NCBI GenBank assembly: GCA_018417955.1
Contig: JACTVC010000002.1
Span: forward strand, 2,046,001-2,110,000
Length of the DNA stretch: 64,000 nucleotides
Reading direction: 5' to 3'
DNA from: Laccaria trichodermophora
Lineage: Eukaryota > Basidiomycota > Agaricomycetes > Agaricales > Hydnangiaceae
How positions within the stretch are numbered: position 1 is the stretch's first letter; each line of letters starts with the position of its first letter. The translations under genes were made by a program, and so were the position numbers. Below the pieces are notes generated by a model. That model had not been told where the DNA came from. It did no database searches and worked only from the letters and a program-made list of their open reading frames with translations. Shown piece after piece: positions 21,774-32,100 of this stretch.

Positions 21774-22635
21774 TATGCTGTTCAATGTGTACAAGTATTA
21801 TTTGTTGCCGCATAATTATTTTTGGATTCTGTGTTTTTTTTTCCGGTGACACGTATTTTTCCATAGTGCTTCTTGATGTGTTTTATCTTGGTTGGACCCT
21901 GCTTTGGGCTTCCCAGAGGTCTGATCGACACTAGATACAGAGGACAAGAGCCGAGCACATCGTCAAAGTCAATGACAAGGCCTAGCCCATAACCATGGGC
22001 TGTGATGGCACGATGGGTTTCCATGTCATTCAGTTGTGCCTGTGTGCTCAGGCCATCTCTTCGAGTCTGGACCTCTCCCTGAGGTACCAAACCAGCCTGA
22101 TGTCACGTGGATGCGGCGATGTCTATGTAAGCAATATGTAAGCATACCAAGTCCTCCTTGTAACGTTAGACAGCCATACTTGAAGTATGGCTGTCTACCT
22201 TAGCCATTTCAAGATTATGAAGTCCATTTCTTAGTGTCAGCTATTGCTATGCAGCTGCAAACAATGAAATTGCACTGTGCTAATGACTATTCATGTAAGT
22301 ACTACTAGAGTACACAAATATGGATGTGTTAGTGTTTGTCGTTGACAGCCATGCGGCATATGGGTAAATTCTATCATAAAGTTCAATGTTCATCCTTAGG
22401 ACATAGATACATGAAGCTCCAGTTTCATTTGATCGAAGGAGGCTTGACTCGGATTCATGTACACACTGGTCATTCATCAGTGCTCGGCAATGCCCAATGA
22501 ATGGTCAGGCTACTGATGCAGGATGTGAAAAAATACATGGAGGTTGAGAAAAATACATGGGGTGAAGAAAAATACGCATCAATGGAAATGAAAATACACA
22601 TCAACAAATAATACTTATACACATTGAACAGCATA
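21774..22635 (+). mobile_element. Non-autonomous element X1
   Basis: 862 bp bounded by TATGCTGTTCAATGTGTAC and its inverse, with GTATTTTT-like subterminal words at both sides. It is nearly identical, in inverted orientation, to X2 at 23008-23871: open frames within match residue for residue over about 100 aa with few changes (for example Leu/Pro at one site). It encodes no transposase; the frames at 21782-22090 and 22280-22477 (minus) look like captured fragments. The boundaries equal the limits of the X1/X2 identity. No clear target duplication. Confidence 0.75.
22167..22197. repeat. 31-bp palindrome inside X1 (also 23446-23476 in X2)
   Basis: Arms TAGACAGCCATACTT and AAGTATGGCTGTCTA pair perfectly over 15 bp around a single G. 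The same hairpin lies at 23446-23476 in X2 in opposite orientation. It could form a cruciform, mark an internal protein site, or be the trace of an older insertion. Confidence 0.85.
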
Positions 22636-23007
22636 CTGTCTGGACAAAATTTTGGAAAAAAATTGGAAATGCCGGATGTAGATGTGTGGACAAAAGTGGC
22701 TCAAATCTAGAAGGCCTGGACAAAATTTGGGCCAAAATGTTTGGAAATTTATAATTTTATGGTCTACTATGATATGTTTTCTGGCTGCATCTGCTGATCT
22801 TCATTCTAGCATAGCCAGTGTGTTGTAATTTGTAATTTCGTGCCAAATCCCAATTTGAATTCACTCTTCTCGCGTCACCTTAGTTCCTTTGGACACTGTC
22901 CCATCCACAAAAAACCACAGATGATGGTACAATGCTCACACCAACACAAGAAGATCATGACATCTTCAAAGTATTGAATGCTCTTCACTCAAACAATGAG
23001 AGGTAGG

Positions 23008-23871
23008 TATGCTGTTCAATGTGTATAAGTATTATTTGTTGATGTGTATTTTCATTTCCATTGATGCGTATTTTTCTTCACCCCATGTATTTTTCTCAAC
23101 CTCCATGTATTTTTTCACATCCTGCATCAGTAGCCTGACCATTCATTGGGCATTGCCGAGCACTGATGAATGACCAGTGTGTACATGAATCCGAGTCAAG
23201 CCTCCTTCGATCAAATGAAACTGGAGCTTCATGTATCTATGTCCTAAGGATGAACATTGAACTTTATGATAGAATTTACCCATATGCCGCATGGCTGTCA
23301 ACGACAAACACTAACACATCCATATTTGTGTACTCTAGTAGTACTTACATGAATAGTCATTAGCACAGTGCAATTTCATTGTTTGCAGCTGCATAGCAAT
23401 AGCTGACACTAAGAAATGGACTTCATAATCTTGAAATGGCTAAGGTAGACAGCCATACTTCAAGTATGGCTGTCTAACGTTACAAGGAGGACTTGGTATG
23501 CTTACATATTGCTTACATAGACATCGCCGCATCCACGTGACATCAGGCTGGTTTGGTACCTCAGGGAGAGGTCCAGACTCGAAGAGATGGCCTGAGCACA
23601 CAGGCACAACTGAATGACATGGAAACCCATCGTGCCATCACAGCCCATGGTTATGGGCTAGGCCTTGTCATTGACTTTGACGATGTGCTCGGCTCTTGTC
23701 CTCTGTATCTAGTGTCAATCAGACCTCCGGGAAGCCCAAAGCAGGGTCCAACCAAGATAAAACACATCAAGAAGCACTATGGAAAAATACGCATCACCGG
23801 AAAAAAAAAACGCAGAATCCAAAAAATAATTATGCAGCAACAAATAATACTTGTACACATTGAACAGCATA
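23008..23871 (-). mobile_element. Non-autonomous element X2, inverted copy of X1
   Basis: 864 bp, the reverse complement of X1 with very few differences. It lies 372 bp from X1, so 21774-23871 is a giant inverted repeat with 0.86-kb arms. The near identity implies either recent transposition of the same element or gene conversion between the arms. Confidence 0.78.
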
Positions 23872-24152
23872 GGACAGTCCTCAGGCATTTTCGGATTTTT
23901 GTCAAATTTTTGTCTGCACAGGGATCAGGCATTTGACATGAATTTCCCAGGTCCTCGACAAGGGCAAGCAACTCACAGAAGATGTCATTGTTGAACCCCA
24001 GTGGAAAACATTGAACTCATAGCTTGCTCAAGGCAAATCTTGGGCTGATGTCCCCCCTGCCATTAAGCAACACACTAAGACAGAAAAAAAAAATCAATTA
24101 TTACACTCATTTTACCTGGTGTTCACTAGCTGTTGTGACCTGTGACAAGTAC

Positions 24153-24337
24153 TATCTATATAGAACCGCACAATCTTTTTAGCCTTTTTGATGGCTGACT
24201 AAGGCTGACTCAGCTGACTCAGCAATGACTAAGCTTTGTCAGCTTCCTCTGGCGCTTGCCCCCAGCGAGCTGTGACCCATGCTGAAGGAACGGCCGAGCA
24301 CCAGCGAGCACCGTGCCATAGGCATGGCTCTAAAGCT
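24153..24337. mobile_element. 185-bp insertion of unknown type in the right end of Eb
   Basis: Comparing the direct repeats at 15008-15137 and 24087-24394 shows an uninterrupted junction CAAGTACCATAAGTG in the first and a 185-bp extra segment between CAAGTAC and CATAAGTG in the second. The segment includes tandem GGCTGACT/AGCTGACT words and a small hairpin GCCATAGGCATGGC near its right end. No target duplication or TIR is evident, so the element type is unknown. Confidence 0.55.
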
Positions 24338-24396
24338 CATAAGTGTTCAGTTCAAAAGTTTTTGTGACCTGAACACTCGGTCGAAATGGTACAGTA

Positions 24397-25046
24397 CTAT
24401 GTTTGTTCATGATATTGAAACTTGTCGGGATATTGAAACTGTGCATTATCTTGACCTCCACTTGCCTTAGAATTTTGAAAATTTCACAGAAGATGTATTT
24501 ATGCATGATATTCATTGTCTCAAAGTTTCAGAGAGAGATTCAAAGATTTGTGTTCTGGAGACACTACTTTGTGTTTTTCATTACACCAGACAAACAAAAG
24601 TATGGAATGTTCTCTTAGATCCCTCTAGATCGGCTAGACCGTTAATTCTAAAACTTTCCAATGACATTTAAATAATATGTGATAGTTTAAATTTAAATTT
24701 CTAGAGTGATAGATGAAGTGCCTTTGGGAGGAAGGGCAAAATACCAAATGTTGCTTGGAAAAGCGTGACATTTGCGTGACATTTGCCTGCCAAACCGTCA
24801 TCACCCCTCAGCCAAAATCATGGTGACCTAGCGTGACAACAGTTTCAATATCCTGATATTTTTGAACCCTGAGCACCGGAACGCCTCCGACAGCGAACAC
24901 AACACATCTACAGTAAAAAAAAGTAGATATTCGTGTAGAAAACAAAAAAGTACAGTGAATTGTCAAAAAGTCCAAAGGAGTTGACAAAGTAGTGAGCCAA
25001 AAATCGTGCAACACTGAAAAAGTTTCAATATCATGAACAAACATAG
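24397..25046. mobile_element. TA-flanked MITE M2, abutting Eb
   Basis: 650 bp with ends CTATGTTTGTTCATGATATT and the inverse AATATCATGAACAAACATAG. TA lies at both sides (24395-24396 and 25047-25048); the left TA is the same dinucleotide that flanks the right end of Eb. It is the same family as M1 but in reverse orientation. It marks the right edge of the transposon island. Confidence 0.82.
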
Positions 25047-25048
25047 TA

Positions 25049-25433
25049 CCCTGTGCATTCCTCTCCATGACCTTATCATTTACGATGCACGCTATCAAAT
25101 ACATGCTACACATATCACGTACCTCAATGTTTCAATGCTCACAGATGGGAACAAATCCTTGGTTGAGTTACAAATAATTATCGACAGACTGAAGTCGGTC
25201 ATAATGTCTGAACTCCGAGTTACTCGGATTTGCCCAGGCCATCGGCCAACTCTGGAAATAATCCCATAAGAACCGTGTCCAATATGAGGACTAACAGGTG
25301 CGTGTTACATTGGGCACTTGAAAGTGGGTCCACTACTGCCCCTAGAGTCTCTGATGGACGAGGGCCAAGAATAAGGGGAAGGAAATATGCTGGTAGAAGA
25401 AAGTTAACATATCTTTCAACGAGGTCAAGAGTA
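25049..25433. other. Intergenic region at the right edge of the island
   Basis: Between M2 and the stop codon of the PXA-domain gene. Short frames on both strands show no recognisable protein. It must contain the 3' UTR of the PXA gene. Confidence 0.4.
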
Positions 25434-26869
25434 TTACAACGTACACAGAACACCCTTTCCTCTCCACGCGACAAGCCTCGCGCGTATTTCAGCTTGCTCC
25501 TCGAGGGTCGGTTCTTGAGGTTGAGGACCAGGGTATCCGTTGGGAAAGAGGGTCCGTTTGGATAATCGCGTGATGTTCAGAATAAATGCAGGAGAAAGGG
25601 TATTCAGGAGAAGATATGGTAGTAGTTTGTCCAGGAAAGAGGTTATGGATATTGAAAGCATTGTAAGCATCATGTGAAATATGTTGGAAGAAAATCGATC
25701 TCGCGTAGAAAGGACCTCCGAGACCATAGCTAGGCCAGGAGCAGCGTAATTACCGCCGACTTGCGTAATAATTAGAGACTCTGCGGAAATTGACGCCGAC
25801 TGCTGAGGTCGAAAGGAGGACGTTGAAGAGGATGTTGACGTTGTAGGAGAGATGGACGGCGGAGGTACAAATTTGTGAGATTGGTCGGCAACGGGAGAGG
25901 TAGATGGTGGTACTGTGTGTCCGGTTTGTGGCGGCAGCGTCGACGATCTATAAGGAGGCGAATGCTGAACAAGCTTAATGGTGATAATTGCTTGTTTGTA
26001 GGCATGAATTAGAGCAATGCATGCGCCTGAGAACGATTGCAATACAGAAAGGATAATGATAAGCAGATTGTGGAAGGAGAACGAGGATGGTGGCGCTGAT
26101 AATGGTCCCTGCTCAAAACAAAGTCTATCGAAATGGAAGGGGTAGAAGGGTTGCAACAACTTACCATGTACTCCCCCTCTGCAGGGGGCCCAAGCAAATC
26201 CAGAATAGTCTTTTGGATAAACCATGGCTGCGTTACTTTGGGCAGGACATCATCAAGAAGAACTTTGACAATGACTTCACGAACGATAATACGCTCCGCT
26301 TCCGCTTCGTGATCTTCTAGTGGTAGACATACCCTCAAGATATAATCGAAAACCTGACGGAAATATTCTGGATCGATCTTGCCGTCCGGTAATATGGCTG
26401 TGTGAGGTTGCATCTGAGAAAAGAGCTGTGGTAAGGAAGCAGCACCACCGGATGCATAAGAAGTTGAAAGCTTTGAGAGAGCATTGCGGTAGTCAGCGTA
26501 GTGTTGGGATAGAATGGTGGGAATGTCACGAAAAACGAGTGCAGGAAAATTCAGGCGCTGTATCCGAAGTTCGAGAGCGCGAATAACGATGACGAGGATG
26601 TGGGTAACTTGAGGAAGGAACTCTTTATCATATCGGGTAATTTTCGTCCACCATGGGTTGATATAGGCGCGTAGGGCAAGGGCTATAAAGTCGTATACTT
26701 CCGCTGTAAGTTCTGGTGGGAGGGCCTCTGAGATAAAAAGAGGTGGAAGCTCGTCTGTGGGGTGAGAATGGAATAGAAGGCGCTTTGCAAGAGATTGTTG
26801 CGTGAGTTTATTTGGCCCTACTGAAGCAATTGACGGCTGAGCGGGTCGATGGCGAGTGAAGGAGCTCAT
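25434..26869 (-). CDS. PXA-domain membrane protein
   Basis: Two-exon minus-strand gene. I chose ATG 26869 (MSSFTRHRPAQPSIASVG); an in-frame ATG at 26932 would add 21 unlikely residues. Exon 1 carries a PXA domain: AEVYDFIALALRAYINPWWT, KITRYDKEFLPQVTHILVIV, TILSQHYADYRNA and EAERIIVREVIVKVLLDDVL, ending LGPPAEGEYM. After an intron, exon 2 has two hydrophobic segments (FHNLLIIILSVLQSFSGACI and FHMMLTMLSISITSFLDKLL) separated by a Ser/Pro-rich loop, and ends RARLVAWRGKGVLCTL. PXA domains occur in sorting-nexin-related membrane proteins of the ER and endosomes; trafficking or membrane shaping is inferred. Confidence 0.82.
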
Positions 26870-27083
26870 TGTTGCTCTCGATGAGCTCGGGTTATGCTCA
26901 GCACACGTGATGTCAAAAATTATTTGATTCATGACACTCTAAAAGGTACATCATACCTACCGCTAAAGTAAGAGTCCGCTCATCTTTGGCCCTCGTCTCT
27001 TTTGTGGTTGGCATTGTCTGCTTCAGCTTGAGGCTGGCTTTGGCCACTACTACAACGTTCATTTGATCCTCACATCCCTTATC
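26870..27083. promoter_or_regulatory. Divergent promoter of the PXA-domain and single-pass membrane genes
   Basis: 214 bp separate the two start codons (26869 minus and 27084 plus). Both core promoters must lie here. No specific motif is assigned. Confidence 0.45.
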
Positions 27084-27903
27084 ATGAACATTTCCTTTCG
27101 TAACCACCACCCCCGCGCATCCGACCACCGTCTTGCGGGCTTGTCTCAAGAAAATATCATTATTGTCGCCGTTTGTGCTTCCGTAGGCGGTACAATCCTT
27201 GCTTTTTTTCTCGTCCGCACCATCCGCAAACTTCGTTGCTCAGCAAATTCGAATCCTTTGCCCCCTGTTCAACCCTTGTCACATCATCGCGAGCAGCTCG
27301 CGCAGGCAGATGGCCGTACACGGACGTTAGGATCAACGCGGTTGTCCGTATATCACCCTTCTTACACTCCTTCACCAAGTGGAAGCAAGGTATCTCTGAT
27401 TGGCGAGCAACACTTGGGAAATATCAACCCTTCATCACCATCCTCACCGACAGGCGATACGTATGAATGGCCAGGCTTGTTAGTAAATTCCGAAGGACCC
27501 CTCCCCATTCCTACATTACATTATTCCCTCGATTCATCCTCGTCACTCGGTTCTACCAAAGCGGAGCTATCGGGTCATACCCTGAGTCCCCAGGTTGGAA
27601 ATTTGTCAGCTACGCCTCCGCCCTTTCGGCGTACGCGTCCTTTATCCATGTCGTCTTCTCACAATACGTTTGTGTCACGGACTAGTCGACATTCTGTTCA
27701 AGGAATGCCTCACAGCCGTCACGGCCAAATTCAGATTGTGCTACCGACACCACTTGCCTTGGTTCCAAACACTACGGTGGAAGGGGCTGACAGACGGAAC
27801 GTGGTAGACAAATGGATGTTGCCAGGCGACAATAGTGCGTATTTTTCGTGCAATAACTTCAAAGTACTGACTTTGCACTTGTGCAGCGATCAGGGTCTCC
27901 TAA
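27084..27903 (+). CDS. Single-pass membrane protein, hypothetical
   Basis: ATG 27084 (MNISFRNHHPRASDHRLAGL). A single hydrophobic helix (NIIIVAVCASVGGTILAFFL) near residue 25-45 is followed by a basic stop-transfer (VRTIRKLR) and a long Ser/Pro-rich cytosolic tail. The tail has short conserved-looking motifs (TYEWPGLLVN, RQ-free HGQIQIVLPTPLA) and ends VVDKWMLPGDN; a short last exon (acceptor near 27886) adds TIRVS with stop TAA 27901-27903. The topology (short N-terminus out, long disordered tail in) fits a plasma-membrane or endomembrane adaptor. No enzyme motif. The WPG and DKW motifs suggest a conserved family, but I cannot name it. Confidence 0.65.
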
Positions 27904-28016
27904 AGAGTGGCAGTGCATATTTATTGATTAGTTATGTAATATCATGACATCATATTCTTATCCCAACATCTAATCTAAATCTTAACTGCTTCTGCATAAT
28001 TTAACGGCTAACCAAA

Positions 28017-28848
28017 ATGGCCACTGTCCACCAACCTCCAAACGCACCCATTCTTGTTTCTTTCCCAGACGTGGACGCCCTCGTGGTCTCTCTTTCTGCT
28101 TTTCTTGTCAAGGCCCAGAAAGACTCTATCGACAAAAAGGGCCGCTTCACAATCGCCCTCTCCGGCGGGTCGCTTCCAAAGATGCTGAGGGGCCTCATTG
28201 GCAACCCAGCAGTTAAATGGAATAAATGGTCTGTTTGACGTCAGCCTTAACCTCTGCTCTTTCTGAATGCTCTTTAGGCAGGTCTTTTACGTCGACGAAC
28301 GTGTCGTATCGCTTGATCACCCAGACTCCAACCATCGGGCATGCGTGGAGCACTTATTCTCCAAGGTCTCTATCCCAGAGGAAAACATCCACCACATCGA
28401 CACGTCTCTGCTCGATGACCTGGAAGAACTCTCTGATGCGTATGAGAAAGATCTCATTCGAGAATTCGCCCAGAAAGACTCTGCCCGTTTCCCTGTCTTC
28501 GACGTCATTCTCTTGGGCATGGGTCCGGATGGCCACACCGCTTCTCTCTTTCCAGGTCATGAGCTCCTTTTGGAGGAGGACCGTTGGGTTGCATACGTAA
28601 ATGACTCCCCCAAGCCGCCGCCGAAGCGCATCACTTTCACATACCCAGTGATCAATCACGCCGCGAGGATCGTGTTCGTTGCGGCTGGGAAAGAAAAGGC
28701 GACGACCCTTAGGTCAGTTTTGGATGTCCCTGAGGAAGGACTTCCCTCGGCAAAAGTAAAGCCCGTGTACCCCGGCCAGCTGTATTGGTTTGTGGACGAT
28801 GCTGCTGCAGCCAATGTTGCATACCCCCGAACGCCGTTCAAACTTTGA
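28017..28848 (+). CDS. sol3: 6-phosphogluconolactonase
   Basis: One intron (28229-28277) splits the gene; ATG 28017, stop 28846-28848. Joined sequence shows FTIALSGGSLPKMLRGL, KWQVFYVDERVVSLDHPDSN, the family block FDVILLGMGPDGHTASLFPG, PPPKRITFTYPVIN and ARIVFVAAGKEKA, about 260 residues, the usual length. These are the substrate-binding motifs of the glucosamine-6-phosphate isomerase/6PGL fold. The enzyme hydrolyses 6-phosphogluconolactone in the oxidative pentose phosphate pathway in the cytosol. No targeting signal. It looks intact. Confidence 0.95.
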
Positions 28849-29161
28849 ATGTTGTTTAGTGATACACGAAATGTTGAGATTTTTTTTTTTACAAAACAAC
28901 GGAGGCAGTCGTGTTTGGCTATGACAATCGTGCTGCGCTAGGGCAATAATGCTTTGTTATAACTAAGTTCTACTCAAGGATCGCTGAAGGTATTCTGAAA
29001 GAAGTGGGGTTTCCCCCGCTAACGTCACGTGTCGAGCATGATTCCATGCACTGTCATACATGCGAAAGATACAACGGATCCGAATTCACATGAGTTATCC
29101 AGGACCCAGAGTCCCTTCCCCTGTTCTCGATCGAGATATCAATGACTGGACCGTCACATAA
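28849..29161. other. Intergenic region between convergent genes
   Basis: Between the stop codons of 6PGL (plus) and the chromodomain gene (minus). It includes a T-rich tract (TTTTTTTTTT near 28880). No ORF, repeat or RNA gene seen. Confidence 0.5.
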
Positions 29162-32100
29162 TTAAGGCCTTGTTGTGAAGAAATCGTCCTTGAAATCGAA
29201 ATTGGACAAAGATATCCACTCGAGCTGGAGAAATAAATATGAGCATTGGCCACTTAGTTACGAAACACGTACTCCTTGCGGGCTTATCTTGACACTTTGG
29301 CTTTCGTATTTTAAGATCACAAAACGGCGATAATCCCGCATGATAGCTGGTTGCAGCTGCATAATTGACAAGTCTTGGGCGATCTCTTCATCCATTTTTG
29401 AACGTAGATCACTTTCAGGAACGTTTGAAAACTTGGAAGTGAAGGTGTTCAAACTGATCTCGAGGGCCTTACGACTAGACAAGGAGCCAAAGGTTAAATG
29501 GCTCCAGAGCCAGTCCTGAGATGCAGATTGGGGGTGGTTTCGACTGCAAGAAGGTGCATGCAGCAATGCAAGCTCCCCCGCCTCGATTGCGTCCAAAATA
29601 TACTTGTATGGAAATTTGGCCCTGTTGTTGACATCAGTGGTTTCGTAACGCTAACAGCTCTTCTTAAAGGAACTAACTGGTTAAGGGCAACGACTGGATC
29701 TTCAGCCAGACATGCCGATCTCGCCAGCATTCCAAGAACAGATGGCATGACGTAGCAAGTCCAAAGTGGGTGCTTGCTGATCTGTTTAATTGTGCGAATG
29801 ACGGAGGGAGGATCCATGGACAGGGCACTTGGAGTAAAGGTAACAACTCCCCCTGAAATGAAGTGAGATTAAATCTACTAGTTTTAGATTATGTCATACC
29901 ACATGGATAAATTTCGCGTATTCCCCAGACAGTGCGGGGAACACGTTCATGAGTACCATATGTATAAAAGTGTATGGCCGTTCTTGCCCTCCATTCCGGA
30001 AATTTCGGGAGTTTGTAGAGGGTATTAAGAGCCCCAACATGAACAAAAACCACCCGTGGGGTGCCATTGGAGCCGACATATTTGGCACCCGTTTGTGCCA
30101 TGATGTTGTGGAGAAATGCTGTCTCCAGTCCCTGCTTTTTTGAATGGCGGGTATCAGTCCGTCCAAGCCATGCGTAGTATCCTCGATCACTGGATCCAGA
30201 AGTGAGAAATTCATGAAGCAGGTGCGGGAAGGACAGAACGCGAAGGGCATGATGATAAGACACCATGGAACGAAGTGAACGGTTCCATGTAGACTTTTCT
30301 GCCCTAGGAGGCATTTTCGCATTCCGGGCCAGGAATGTGCTGCACGGTCTGTCTACTCGACACGAAAGCTGGGCTGGACGAAGAGACCAAGAAATGAGTG
30401 CAGCAACTAAACCACCTGACTGCCGGAGGTCCGGTGGGACTTTGAGATGTTTGACCAGATGGTCCATCGTCGGGGGGAAAAGAAGAATGTGACCGATCAG
30501 TTGCTCGTCGAGATATATCGGCGATAGAGCGACCTGTTAAGTGTGTCACCAGGTAGGAAGCTGTGAATGCTTGTTATTTACCTTGCGACTTTTGCTCATG
30601 AATTGAGCGATCGTTCTTAAAGGGCCAGCATCTTCCTCTCCCTGTGGTCCGAGCCGCGCGAGCGATGAGGGAAGCTGGCATGCGTACAAAATGTATTTCA
30701 GATCATCGGCGTCGTGAAGACTGGGAACTAGAAGAGTCTGGTTAGCTGCCAAAGCGACCGAAAAACGCATTGAATCTTGTTTGGATTCCATGGCGTCTTG
30801 CAGGGTTACAGATAACCCCTTTCCCGAACCCATCGAAAGCGTCCCCGACCATCGCCATTTTTTGGAAATTCTGAGCTCAATGAGATGTGGGTTGTTGTGA
30901 CTTCATTCCGGAAACCTACCGGGCAGGCAACGCAGGCTTACGATATAGAGAAGGGGGAGGAACAGGTTCAACTCTAATGTCGGCAGTGGGCCTTGAGTTG
31001 ACGTGAGATCTTTCCAAGACATGTAATTTGAAGACTACTAACCGTAAGGGAGCAATAATTCTGTAATAACAACGTTAATGCGCCGCAAACTTAGAAAGAA
31101 GTTCGGCATACTGGGGTGGCATGATTCCTTCCAGAAAATTGTTGGCCATAACCATGAGCGGATCTGTCGGGGTTGGGGGGAAAACGGATGTCCTGTTGAG
31201 CCCATTTTCTGTCAATAAGAAGTGATGGTAATTCTAAAGATAAATACTGTGAGTGGTCTATGCTATCATCAGCAAAAGGATCATTGAAAGATGGCGCCCA
31301 TTCATGTGCATTGTTGACCTGAGAGGGGCCAGCGACAGGAGTGTCATCCAAAAGGGGGGAATACGGGGAAGCATTCAGGGAAGCCAAGGTTGGTTCTTGG
31401 ATCTGATGCAGTGTTGGGCTAGAGGCATGATTAATGTCGTCGTGGCTGAGTGTTGGAGTCGTGTTGACGCTTAAAAGCGCAGGTTTTTTCTTGAAACTGA
31501 GAGACTTCATCACGGTGGCCGACACAGTCTTACTGGGCAAGGGAGCATTTGCTTTAGGTTTGGAGAGATATGGTGCATTCGGCCGTTTTGGTTCCAGTGC
31601 TCCTTGGGCGAGGCGTTGCTTAGTTGAAAGTCCACTTCCAGATGAAGCCACATCTAGTGCTGAACTAGTCACTTTTGTGAGTGTGTGTGAGGGACGACGT
31701 GGGATCGTTATAGAGTTGCCGCTACTTGAAAACTTTTTGACAGGAAGAGCTGGCGCTGAGGAAATAGGGAGGGGCCGAGGTTGTGCGGAAATTATTGGTT
31801 CCTCGGGAGAAGAGGGTTCCGAAAAAAGTGACGTTGGTGAAGCTGGTGCAGCATGACCGTCCACACCCTTTTTGTCCTGAAAGCGTAATTGGATGCTGCA
31901 TCGGTAAATGTTGGCAGTACGCACCTTCTCAGTGACTGGGATGCGACTGGAGTCATTCAATTTAAACGATTTCCGGGCTGGTGTGTACTCTCCATCTTTC
32001 AACATGGAGTCCTGGAGATTCTTAACTGTCAATACGGTGCTCAGTACTGGAGCGAACCTTACCTCGACATCGTCACTGTGAACTATGGCATGCCGCTTCC

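Larger units (their letters stand above)
15492..23956. mobile_element. 8.5-kb integrase-core transposon Y with 36-bp TIRs and GACAAG target duplication
   Basis: Ends 15492-15527 and 23921-23956 are perfect 36-bp inverted repeats (starting GAGGACCTGGGAAATTC). The direct repeat GACAAG flanks both sides (15486-15491 and 23957-23962). The element holds, in order: a region of subterminal motifs, a broken BTB gene (minus), an integrase gene (plus, with stop codons), a companion ORF (plus), and two inverted copies of a 0.86-kb element. Its target was a coding-like frame: left flank GAQIFLIDDK continues into GKQLTEDVIVEPQWKTLN on the right flank when Y and one GACAAG are subtracted. Whether the integrase moved Y, or Y is a shell invaded by a second element, is open. 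Confidence 0.82.
14406..24394. mobile_element. TA-flanked element Eb, split by later insertions
   Basis: The left end begins CTGTACCATTTCGACTGAG next to TA 14404-14405, and the right end is the inverse (CTCGGTCGAAATGGTACAG) next to TA 24395-24396. Between them lie three other insertions: Ea (14634-15137), Y (15492-23956) and a 185-bp segment (24153-24337). Subtracting these leaves roughly 0.8 kb of native Eb, including 15140-15491 and 23963-24152, which form a continuous reading frame once Y is removed. Pairing of these two ends is inferred from nesting logic. Confidence 0.62.

Noticed and set aside
22280..23363. Two identical 65-aa frames (22280-22477 minus, 23166-23363 plus)
   Set aside because: They are the same sequence in the two inverted X copies; no start context, codon bias or similarity supports a gene.
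24153..24337. Helitron interpretation of the 185-bp insertion
   Set aside because: A TC-start and hairpin followed by CTAA can be found, but the flanking bases do not give the required insertion between A and T.
26870..26932. Earlier ATG (26932) for the PXA-domain gene
   Set aside because: It adds 21 residues with no conservation-like features and shortens the divergent promoter; the ATG at 26869 fits better.
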